Source: Periplaneta americana (taxonomy: Eukaryota; Arthropoda; Insecta; Blattodea; Blattidae). Taken from it: a stretch of 64,000 nt of DNA. The DNA lies in the NCBI RefSeq assembly GCF_040183065.1, contig NC_091126.1, positions 147,462,204 to 147,526,203 on the forward strand, in the 5' to 3' direction. Positions 45,000-56,200 of this stretch are shown piece by piece. The position numbers and the translations under genes are program-made. How positions within the stretch are numbered: position 1 is the first letter of the stretch; every line of letters starts with the position of its first letter. The notes beneath the pieces are model-generated. The model was not told the DNA's origin. It made no database searches and saw only the letters and a list, made by a program, of their open reading frames with translations.

Positions 45000-45340
45000 G
45001 GGCGGATATTTAATACTAGAATGGCATATTGTTTGTTAGATGAAATCATCATGCAAAATGATAATAAAATTATCATACGACCTGACAACACTGCTCTGTG
45101 TGCCACATGTCAGGTTGGCCAACTCAAAAATGTAAAGAAATTGCATTGTGAGTGAAATCACGCGGCAGAAAAAGAAATCACATTCACAGCACAATTTGAA
45201 ATACTTCGGTGCAGGAAGTTTGGACCAGGTTCCATAATCTTTAATATCAATGAACAGTATATTTGGACTAAAACTGGTGCTCGTTTGGACCAGTAGGCAA
45301 CACTGAATGCGTGGGAATAACATAGAGCTAATTAGAATTA
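45000..45340. other. No gene seen
   Basis: No recognised structure. Confidence 0.35.
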
Positions 45341-45360
45341 GGCTTTTGAGTAAGCCACCG

Positions 45361-45425
45361 TGTGCTGGAACTTGACATTTTGAACATTTCGGAACTACAA
45401 TCAGATTCCATCATCAGGGTAAGAC
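45361..45425 (-). ncRNA. Partial hammerhead-like motif
   Basis: Minus strand: CCTGATGATGGAA, a TCTGATTGTAG loop, TTCCGAAATGTTCAAAATGTC. Stem II is GGAA/UUCC; stem III AUGUU/AAUGU pairs with two wobbles and leaves a C as cleavage base in a GUC triplet. Stem I next to the core does not form. One extra U before stem II. Confidence 0.4.
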
Positions 45426-45813
45426 CAGAGAGGTCGCCTGAACTGTTGGGCTCATTACACCAGGCTAATCCATATGACTGAGTTCATATAATGTAGATCT
45501 AACATTAGTGTCGAGTCATAGGATTATAGGAGCTCAGTACGAGCTGATCCTCAGTACAGCTCAGAATGTGCACATAAATATCAATGTGAACATATAGAGC
45601 CCAAAAAAATTTGTGCATATTGTTGAAACATAGACATAGGATAAAGTGACCAAGATGTATGTTGTTTGGTAAATATATTGTTGTGTTGTGAATGTAATGA
45701 CAGTTCACATTTCTCCCAATAGAGTGCAGTATGCTACCAATTCAAGTTGAACATAAAATGTCAGTAAATAATACGTTCAGTCTGTTTTGATTTATGGTTT
45801 GTTTTGTTTCAGA

Positions 45814-46785
45814 ATGGCCCGAACAAAAATTTCGCATGATAACAGAAGAATAGTCACTATAATGAAGCAGGGAAAGCAAAAGGTCGACACAGCTGCACTT
45901 CTGCATGTGGGTCAAAGTGATTTCTCAAGAATATGGCATAGGCCGCAGAAGGAAAACAACTGTTACACAAGACAGATATCTGCACATTACAACACGAAGG
46001 GACTCTATTCACAATGCCACCTGTTTGTGCCAAGGACTATGGGCAACTATGGGGGTACAAGTTTCAACCCAAATGGTCCTAAATAGACTTCATAAAATTA
46101 GATTACGAGCGAGAAGACCTTTTAAGGCAACTCTTCTGGAAGGGGGCTTGTGTTGTCTGGGCAAGGAACCACTCTTTATGGACGAGGCAACAATGAGGCA
46201 GAACGCTCTTTTGTGACGAGTTTTGTGTCAGTCTCCACCCTGACAACAATATCATTTGTGTGTGGAGGGGACAAGAACAATGTCTTCACTCCAACTTCAT
46301 CAGAGAACACCACTATCAACAAGAAGGATGTGTCATGTTTTGGGGAAGGAATAATGTGCAAATGCAGGACACCCCTTGTGCCAGTTTGAGGGACACTGAC
46401 TAGTCAGAAGTATAGAGATGACATCCTAGAACCCATCATAACTCCATTTGCTGATTATGGAGAGGAATTCACACTGATGGACAATAATGCACGACCTCAT
46501 CGACATCACACTGTGAACACATTCCTGGAGCAACACAGAATCACTCGAATGGAATGACCTCCATATTCTCCAGACTTGAACTGCATTGAAAATGCTTCGG
46601 CCAGCTTGAAGAGAGCCATCTACAACCATCCAAACTCACCACAGACTCTACAAGATGTCTCCTAGACCGCTGTTGAGGAATGGGACAATATCCCACAAGA
46701 AGTGCTGGACAGGTTAATTGAAAACATGCCATACCGTGTACAGAGGTGCCTGCAAATGCGAGGAGAACCAATAAGTTCCTAAAGT
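45814..46785 (+). pseudogene. Tc1-type transposase, decayed
   Basis: Starts MARTKISHDNRRIVTIMKQG, the N-terminal HTH. A shift near 45945 moves to RKTTVTQDRYLHITTRRDSI, then MGVQVSTQMVLNRLHKIRLR. The catalytic part reads FCDEFCVSLHPDNNIICVWR (first D), LMDNNARPHRHHT (DDNARPH is usual, so the second D appears changed to N), and PPYSPDLNCIE (E). Counted from that changed position the spacing is 34 (DD34E, the Tc1 group). A stop replaces W before PPYSP. Inverted ends were not found. Confidence 0.82.
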
Positions 46786-46829
46786 ATGTTTAACAGGAAC
46801 TAGTGTTTCAACCCCAAATGCCACACAAC

Positions 46830-47225
46830 TGCTGGATTAAAACACAGCAGAAATTTTGGACCCAAATTATATAATGCATTAATTAGAGCTTACCCTGAGC
46901 TAAGTACACTTAACACACATAGATTTAAGAAACAAATCAGATTAATTATTGAAGTGTTTAAGCTAATTGAGTTAAAAATTGATATCTTATATTTATGTAC
47001 TTTTGTATTTTCTATTTGTATATAGACCCTCTTATTACATGCTTTATGTATTTTACCATTTATTAATGTTATTGTGCTCAATGAACTCTCTTAATTTTGT
47101 TATATATTTTGTATAACTGATCTGAACTGTGCCCGAGCACGAGCTTCTGCTCTTTCGGGCTGCAATGCCTAGTGTAGCTCAAGTGTAAAGTATTAAATAA
47201 ATAAATAAATAAATTAAATTAAATT
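46830..47225 (+). pseudogene. LINE 3' end with (TAAA)n tail
   Basis: Reads FGPKLYNALIRAYPELSTLN then THRFKKQIRLIIE before a stop, like the LYNxLP...L..FK..L end of L2/CR1-like ORF2. It ends with a AAATAAATAAATAAATAAAT tail at about 47195-47217. Confidence 0.6.
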
Positions 47226-47929
47226 AAAACCATCAAAGAAATTTTCTTTATTTTTGTTTCAAATTAATGTTTGCTTTCTTTTTTCATCACCAAAAAGCAG
47301 TTCTGTACTGTTTACACTGCTAATTTTTTAAAAGAAAAACAAATGTAACAATTTTGTTAGCAATTACATCAATATGCAATGCTTTTTTTGAGCACTGTAA
47401 CATGTATCATCAAAACCAAATGGGGAAAAACAGTGCTGACTAATAGAACACTATAAGTGAGTGAAGTGTATCGATTAAACAGTGGTACTATTCATTTCAG
47501 ATGCACAAATCGTAAGTGTAATACAAATGTTTGTGTAAAGGAATTTTTTAATGAAGTGAAACTATAAACTGTGTGAACAACAGTAAAACGTGAAGCAGAA
47601 GAAGACCGAACAAATCCTGAAAATGGAGTTGCGGGAGACATTGGACATGAAGATATTCAACTTCTGAGGAAGCCTATGTATGTCGTTCAAAGACATCATT
47701 TTCTTAGCCTACCATGTAATATGGAAGAGTCCAGAGATCAGCTATTTATTTTATTTGTGACACATTTTAAAGACTTGGACAGTCCTAAGAATGTATAAAA
47801 TGGAAGGTCCAAACAGTCTGCTTTTACTGTTTCAAACAGGCGGTATTTAGTGGACATTGGTCCAAACGATATGTGCTCAAAAACTTTGGAAGTACGGGAC
47901 AATTGATGTCCTGGGCATTCACAATATGC

Positions 47930-48115
47930 TGTTGTCCTTTAAAATCTGGGACATCTGGCAACCCTCTCTGCAACATGACAATGTACAGCCAACATTGTCC
48001 ACTTATGTCTGAAGGATATTTGGATGGAAGCGTTTCTCTAATTCCCTACATTCCGAACCTGGCCACCTCAGATTACCACACTTTCGATTTCATAAATGAA
48101 CAAGGCAGAGATAAC
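47930..48115 (+). pseudogene. mariner-like transposase scrap
   Basis: Reads DNVQPTLSTYV, a stop, then RIFGWKRFSNSLHSEPGHLR with HFRF. This follows the pattern DNARPH...FGWE.F.HPPYSPDLAP.D of mariner. It is weakly conserved and ends 14 bases before the WASp stop codon. Confidence 0.4.
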
Positions 48116-48128
48116 CCAGTGCTACTTA

Positions 48129-48287
48129 CTAGTCCTCCCACTCATCATCTTCTTCCTCATCCTCATCGCTGCTGCCACTAGTATCAGAATGTATGGCACG
48201 GGAGCGCTCAGCAAGAGCTCTCGCAAGTGCCCCGGCCAAACTGTCTTGTGGTGCTGCGTTGGCTGGTGGCCTTGGTGTGGGCTGCAC
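48129..48287 (-). CDS. WASp: WASp terminal exon: central and acidic regions
   Basis: The coding part is 159 bases (52 codons plus TAG), with acceptor ACTAACAG. The reading VQPTPRPPANAAPQ, then LAGALARALAERSRAIHSD, then a run of D/E residues ending EWED matches the WASP central helix and acidic tail that contact Arp2/3. The conserved tryptophan is present. The 3' untranslated region lies below 48129. A possible polyadenylation hexamer in minus orientation sits near 47746-47751, but transposon-like sequence starts within 15 bases of the stop, so the true 3' end is unclear. Confidence 0.94.
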   Translation of the reverse strand: MQPTPRPPANAAPQDSLAGALARALAERSRAIHSDTSGSSDEDEEEDDEWED

Positions 48288-49586
48288 CTGTTAGTAAGTT
48301 AAGTCTCAATTAGAAATCGTAAATCGGACACCAACTCATTCACACAATGATGAGAATGCATTATCTCACAAAATTTTCGCTTATGGAATCTAAAGAAATA
48401 TCACGCCCTGATTTTCTCTCCTATATATGCAAGCAATTTCTCCCCAGATCAGTTTGGTTTTTAAGTAGAGACGGGCGAGAGTCACTTACGATAGTATCAA
48501 TAATACTCTCGACTGTTGTTCGTAATATCGATAGTTATTATTAGGACTAGGATTTTGATCAAATTGCATCTTTTTTTCTAGTAAGCCAGAAACATAGCCG
48601 CTTTAGTATTTATATGATATGTGATAAACTGAGTGTTTTAAGACATATTTGTTAGGGCATTTTTTTTTGCATTTTTTGCCTGTTTCAACTCATAAGAGCA
48701 TCTTTTGTGTTATTCGGACATTTCTGAGGCATTTTCATTTAATTTTGGCCACAAATCTCCATTATTAATATAAAATAATGTTTATTTCCTTTGACATTTT
48801 GTCTACATATTTTGTTCATTAATACCCTTTATTTTTTACTTGGTTATTTAACGACGCTGTACCAACTATGAGGTTATTTAGCGTCAATGGAGTTGGTGAT
48901 AGTGATATATTTGGCGAGATGAGGCCGAGGATTCGCCATAGATTACCTGACATTTTCCTTACGGATGGAAAAAACCTCGGAAAAACCAACCAGATTATCA
49001 GCCCAAACAGGAATCGAACACACCCGAGTGCAACTCCGATCGGCAGGAAAGCACCTTAACCGACCGAGCTACGCCGGTGGCTAATACCCATCATTTTGTA
49101 TAATATTTTCTTCGTTTTTCTACAGAAATATTGCCCTTTTAACGTAGTACATCCTATGTAATGGATCAGTCCAACCATCCCTTCAATATAGACTCCTCTA
49201 TACTTCCTAATTCCGTATAAGAGTGGCCTTGTGATGGGCTACATGGAAACTACATCAAATAAAATTATTAATTAAAGTGTACCACTTAGAAAAAATTATG
49301 TAAAATTAAATAAATTTAAATGTTGGTACTAGAATTTAATTTAATTACTAGTCTAAATATTAAGTAGCACATAACTCTTTTTCCTACTAAGCCAATTTTA
49401 GAATGTAAGATCAATTTTTAGAGCATTTTTAAGGGCATTTTTGAAAGACTTTTAGGTCATAAATGCATTGTTTTAAGACTTTTTTTATAATTTATAGGTC
49501 ATCAAAATCCCAGCCCCAGTTATTATAATTAAAACTATCAATACTGTTAATAGTCATTACAAACTTTTCTGTTAATTGGTTATAAA

Positions 49587-49625
<39 letters not shown>

Positions 49626-50232
49626 CATATATATATACACACACACATACACACAGTTATAGTGAACCTCTACGGACCAGCATATTTCGTTCACTATATC
49701 AGAGGTTCACTAAAACCGAAGTGTCTGTTTTTATACTACTGACATTGCTACACATACAGTACTAATATCAGTACTATTTCCAACTTAAACACTTTACACT
49801 TCGACATCCTGATGTTCTCAGTTCGAAACCTGAATCTAATCTAGCCATGTAGGTAGTAGGCACTGACCGATTTCACACCTCTTCCCACTAGAGGTATGCT
49901 ACTGTGTACTCGGCCTTGGAATTTCCCCGGTTCACATTTACAAAGATGCGGAAGGAAGGGTTGAGGACCATTATACTCTAATCCTTCTTGTATTTAACTA
50001 TTGGTCTTCACTCTACTCTCTTTTACAAAATAAAACATTTTTTCTTCCTATTCTTCTAATAACCTCTTTTAAAGGAGTCAGAACTATAATCCTTCCTTTA
50101 TCCCTCACTACATACACTATTCTCTTTTTTTTTTTCTTTAATTTTCTCTCCTAAAATTAGGGTGAGCAGATTATTCAATGGCGCGGAGTATTCACGCATA
50201 TAAGGTAATTTAAATTTGTATTTACGACAAAT

Positions 50233-50283
<51 letters not shown>

Positions 50284-53200
50284 CTATAATTTCCAATACA
50301 AAAAACGATTAAATATTATATGGTACAACCAATTTTTCTGGATCCACCTTTTAAGAAGTTTTCCTGCTTAATAAGCTGAATTTACAAGATACCTTTTTTT
50401 AATGTCTCAAGAGGATTTCACTGTATTTTACATCACTTATTTCTTTGCACTCATGGATCAACTTACAGACTTGAGTTCGACTCCTTGACGAATCTGATCC
50501 AGCAGCTCACCTCGAGAATCAGAGGCAGAGGAAGGTCGCTTGCTCTCCACCTCAACGTGCTGCAAATGAAGAAAATACCACTCAATATTCGTTCATCTTG
50601 CTGGAATACATTTTCGAATGTGACTTTAGATTTTAACCTCTCCAACACAAAATCACTTTATCTTCAATGGTGCATTAGAAATATATAAAATTTCAAAAAA
50701 ATGTTTCTTAATCTAAAGGAAACTCCAAATGGGCCATATGCATTATACAGTGTTCCACTTCAGTGATGATGAATAGACCACATCTTAAGCATAAAAATTA
50801 TTCTCTCTCCACCAATCCGTCCATCTTTTACAATCCTCTCTCTCTCCTCAACTAGGTTTAGAAAGATACGCAGTAAGGAATCCCATAGCACAGCAGAGGC
50901 AGCTTCGAATTTCCACAAATTTCGAAGTGGGCTGCATTTTAACAATGCACACGGCATGTATTTCCGCATTCTTACATTTTCACGACAAACCTAATTTCGA
51001 GCAAAATTGATTCAGAACGTATAAATGACGTTTTATAACTGCTGGGGTTTAAAATACTATCATATAAGTATAAAAAACGTATAAGCGGAAAATGCAGAAT
51101 AGAAATAAATCAACACAGAAAAATGCGTAAGTGTGAAAAGTATGAAAGAAATTTTTACTGTACTAGCCATAGATAATTACACAATTCCTCGAATATACAT
51201 ACATGGCCTATCAAATTTTCCCAGATTTCTTAATTGATCAAGGTCAGTCTGTAATATTTCTCGGCTTCCTCATTTGTACCAAGAGTAAATCTCAAACATT
51301 TCACTGAATTCTCAGTCGTAGTCGCCTGAGTGGCGCAGTTGGTATAGCACTGGCCTTCTGTGCCTGAGGTTGTGGGTTCGATCCTGACCCAGGTCGATGG
51401 CATTTAAGTGTGCTTAAATGCGACAGGGTCATGTGGCTAGATTTAGTGGCATATAAAAGAACTCCTGCGGGACAAAATTCTGGCACACTGGTGATGCTGA
51501 TATAACCTCAGCAGTTGAGAGCGTTGTTAAATAAGCCATAATTTTTTTTTTTATTTCTCAGTCGTACAAACACTAGTTCTGGAATATTTCTCTTGTTTTA
51601 GAGTTGTGCTAGAGTTCCTCATTTGTGCTCAGATTAGAGCTGGGAAATTTCTCTGAGTTTTCTGCTGTACTAAGACTAGTTTCAGATTGTATCTTGGGTA
51701 GCTTATTTGGACTAGGACTGCATGTGAAATGTTTCTTGGATTCGTCAGTTGTATTTGACTCCTCAGTTTCAGTACTAACAGTAGCCCTGGAAAATTTCTG
51801 TGGTTCCTTAGTTGTATTATGGTGACTGGACAGCTCAGTTGGTAGTGCAACTGACTATGGACTGGAAGTTTCCCAGTTCAATTCCAGGTGCTGGTAGGAA
51901 TTTTCCCATTGACAAAACTTCCATGATGACCTCAAGGTTAATTCAGCCTCCTATAAAATTGTGTACTGTGCGTTTCCCAGGCATAAAAGGCAGTCAGAAT
52001 GTGGTGCTGACTACACCACCTCATTCTATTGTCGAGGTCATGAAAGCACAGATCTCTACTTCCATGTCCCCCAAGCGCCTTCTTAGCATGTAAAGAGGAT
52101 AGCTTTGCTTTCACCTCAGTTGTACTATAATAAGTTGTCGAATATTTCATGGGATCTTCATTTTTACCGGAACCAGCTCTCACATGTCACTCAGAAAACT
52201 CAGTAAATTTGTACTAGGACTAGTTCTCGAATAATTCTTGAGGTCCTCAGTTGTACCAGGACTAGCTCTCAAATATTTCTTGGGTTCCTCAGTTGTACCA
52301 GGAACAGCTCTCGAATATTTCTTGGGTTCCTCACTTGTGCCAGGAATAGCTCTCGAATATTTCTTGGGTTTCTCAGTTGTGCCAGGACTAGCTGTCAAAT
52401 ATTTCTTGGATTCCTCAGCTGTACCAGAAACAGCTCTCGAATATTTCTTGGAATCCTCAGTTGTGCCAGGACTAGCTCTCGAATATTTCTTGGGTTCCTC
52501 AGTTGTGCCAGGAATAGCTCTCGAATATTTCTTGGGTTTCTCAGTTGCACCAGGACTAGCTGTCAAATATTTCTTGGATTCCTCAGCTGTACCAGAAACA
52601 GCTCTCCAATATTTCTTGGATTCCTCAGCTGTGCCAGGACTAGCTGTAGAATATTTCTTGAGTTCCTCAGTTGTACCAGGACTAGCTGTCGAATATTTCT
52701 TGGGTTCCTCTGTTGTACCGAACTATAGTCCGGGTCAGCTTACTTCATACCCTAAGGGTGAAACCTAACCATCCCCCCCCCCCCATTATTACATATGCTA
52801 GTGGATTGTGGTGATTTTATAGTTTGCAGGTTGAATTTTCTTTTGCCAACTTTGTTTCGAATTTCGATACTGACAAATACTACAAATGGTAGTGATTTTG
52901 TAACTGGTATGTTGGCAGCTGAGACAAATATCGACAATATTTGTAGGTACTGGAGTTCCATGAAATTAAAATTGTACTAGATTTCTGAGCCAGTTATTGG
53001 TAGCTAGTGAAATCTGAACATACTAATAATTAATTAATATCAGTATTAATATTAATACATAATAGTTATTTTATGTGTTGCGTTGTGGTAAGTTTTCGGA
53101 GTTAGTACTAATAATTTCACGTGGTCAAACAAAATACATTTCTAGGTTAGGTCTCGTGAGTGAATTGTTTAGTTAAACCAATGAATTTAGTATTGCCAGA

Positions 53201-56200
53201 CAAAATACTTGACATGTTGATCCATTTCCCGTATAGTTTGCCTAAGAAAATATGTTACAAATTATTGGATTATTTAGAATAACCTTCCAACATAAAGTAC
53301 GGTAAGTGAGTAAGTCATTTAGCACATAGAATCGTATGATATCTGGTAACAGTCGACAACATTGACAAGACGGCAATATTTGCTGTTTAGGAACTGTTCT
53401 TATATCTTCACTATAGCTCTCGAATATTTTTTGGGTTGTGCCAGGATTAGCTGTCGATTAATTCTTGAGTTCCTTAGTTGTACTAGGACTAGCTCTCGAA
53501 TATTTCTTGGGTTCCTCAGTTGTACCAGGAACAGCTCTCGAATATTTCTTGGATTCCTCAGCTGTCCCAGTACTAACTGTCGAATATTTCTTGGGTTCCT
53601 CTGTTGTTCCAAACTAACTCTCGAATATTTCTTGGGTTCCTCAGTTGTGGCAGGACTAGCTGTCGAATAATTCTTGAGTTTCTTAGTTGTACCAGGACTA
53701 GCTGTCAAATATTTCTTGACTTCCACAGTTTTACCAGGAATACCTCTCGTATATTTCTTGGATTCCTCAGTTATGCCAGGACTACCTGTCGAATATTTCT
53801 TGGGTTCCTCAGTTGTACCAGGACTCGCTCTCAAATATTTCTTGGGTTGCTCAGTTGTATCGGACTAGCTCTCAAATATTTCTTTTAGTTCTTAAGTTGT
53901 GCTAAGATTGGCTCTCTAATATTTCTTGGGTTCCTAGCTGTACTAGTCCTAGCTCTGGAATATATTTCTTTAGTTTTGTTATGGCTAACTCTGGGATATT
54001 TCTCAGTAACACAGTATTTATAGAGTCATATTTATGACAATAAAACACAAGCCATGTAAATTAAAATAACGTAAGACTGTACATATTTCCCACTTCTCAT
54101 GTCTCTTCATTTTACCTTCAATGTCTTTCCACTTCTAATGGACTCCAGAAGAGCAGATCGAGGATCATTTGCTCCAGATGCTGAATGTCCATTGAAATCT
54201 GTTGGTGGAGCAGACATGGGTGGTGGTGGAGGTGGCGGTGCACTCACGGCAGTAGGTGGGGGTGGTGGAGGAGGAGTGTGAGTTCCTGAAAACATCAACA
54301 GAACACCTATTTTAGTCATGACACAAATTTGGCACAAAAATGTTATTTTGAGGCATATTTCGGTGGAAGGGAAGAAATACATTGAAACTACATGGCTTGC
54401 ACAGTATCATATAGATATATTGTCTATGCCAGGGGGTACCCAAATATTTTTATTTCGAGGGCCATTAACTACAAGGATGATTGGTCACTGGCAACATGTT
54501 ATAATAAAGGTAATTTCTGGAAATATAAATGAATTATACATACATAATTTTCCGTAAATATTTCACAAGGAAAAACTATTAACATGCATTTAATTTTATT
54601 TCTGATACTAGATGAATAGCAATGGCAAAGGAAGCTTTCAATAGAAAAAGAAGCATCTTCTGCGGACCTAGGGAAAAAGAACTCAGGAAGAGACTAATGA
54701 AGTGCTCTGTGTTGAGTGTAGCATTGTATGCATCAGAAACATGGATAATACAATGAAGTGAAGAGAAGCAACTAGAAGCAACTGAAATGTGGATATGGAG
54801 AAGGATGCAGCATGTGAAGTGGACAGACAGAATAAGAAACGAAGTTGTGTTGGAAAGAGTGAATGAAGAATGAATGATGCTGAAACTGGTCAGAAAGAGG
54901 AAAAGGAATTGGTTGGGTCACTGGTTGAGAAGAAACTGCCTTCTGAAGGATGCACTGAATGGAATGGTGAATGGGAGAAGAGTTAGGGGCAGAAGAAAAT
55001 ATCAGACGACAGACGACATTAAGATATATGGATCATATGAGGAGACAAAGAGGAAGGCAGAAAACAGGAAAGACTGGAGAATGTTGGGTTTGCAATGAAA
55101 GACCTGCCCATGGGCAGAACACTATGAATGAATGACTAAATAAATTTGAACAGCGGTAGAACAGTGCATGCATAATTATCTAATGAGAAGTTTGAAACAA
55201 GGTTTTTGAAGATAATGAATTGTTGATGTTTGGTTTCTGTTCCATTGTGCTGAGGAGCAAGACATTTTGAAGTTGTTTGCAACTCAAGGTCGAACTTGAT
55301 TCTGATTTTTTAATTTTAATTTTTAAAAATATTTGTTCACATGTATAGTCATGAAAACATGGATAACATACGAGGGTTGTTTGAGAATTTCTCGGAATCA
55401 CCAACAGAGGTCATCGCTAGCGTAACTCGGTTCTCGCGTAATGATTAGTCATCCTTCATGAGTAAACACGTGGTGCATCAGTGCTCTGGATAGAGAGTTG
55501 TGGTGTGGACACTTCTCTATTGATGTTCCCATGTAGTGATTTGTGAAGATGGAAAAAACCGAGATTCGAGCAGTGATAAAGTTGTTGTTGTTTTTTAATG
55601 CCAGGCATTTGACAATAAAGTCATTTGACCTCTTGCACTCCACCCAATATTTTTCAAAGATATTGTCATGGTTAGCCACTGACACACAGATTTGCAGTGA
55701 TAAAGTACTTCGTAAAGAAAGGTATGAAAGCAAATGAAATTCATGCCAATTTTCAGAACACACTGGGAGACTCCTCTTCTTCAAATTCCACTGTTTCCAA
55801 ATGGACGAATGAGTTTAAATTTCCTCAGAAATTGTTACAAAAGTGCACGAAATGGTGTTGGAGGATCACACACTGAAAGTGCAAGAAATTGCTGAAGCTG
55901 TAGGGATGTCATCTGAATGGGCATATTGCGTTTTAACTGAGGAATTGGGTATGAAAAAATTATCTGCTAGATGGGTGCCGCGACTGTTAACATAGGATCG
56001 AAAACACATCATAGTGCAAGTCTAAACAATGTTTGGCCCATTTTCAGAAAAACCAACAAGATTTTTTGCGCCGGTTTGTGAACACAGACGAGACATGGGT
56101 CCACTACTATACCCCAGAGACAAAACAACAGTCAAAGCAGTGGAAACATGTTGATTCTCCACCACCAAAAAAAGCAAAGGCTATATGGTTGGCTGGAAAG

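Larger units (their letters stand above)
51240..54010. repeat. 42-bp minisatellite in a WASp intron
   Basis: The tandem unit is GAATATTTCTTGGGTTCCTC followed by AGTTGTACCAGGACTAGCTC and TC. Two dense blocks (about 52195-52722 and 53411-53940, roughly a dozen units each) are flanked by decayed units from 51240 and out to 54010. The unit is 14 codons, so frames stay open: plus strand SSVVPGLALEYFLG, minus (sense) strand PGTTEEPKKYSRA. Two SINEs and a 680-base insert interrupt it. It lies between the exons for WH2-1 and WH2-2. Confidence 0.95.

Noticed and set aside
52238-52768. 176-codon plus-strand ORF reading SSVVPGLALEYFLG repeats
   Set aside because: It is a by-product of the 42-bp tandem unit and is antisense to WASp; no start context, signal or composition suggests a gene.
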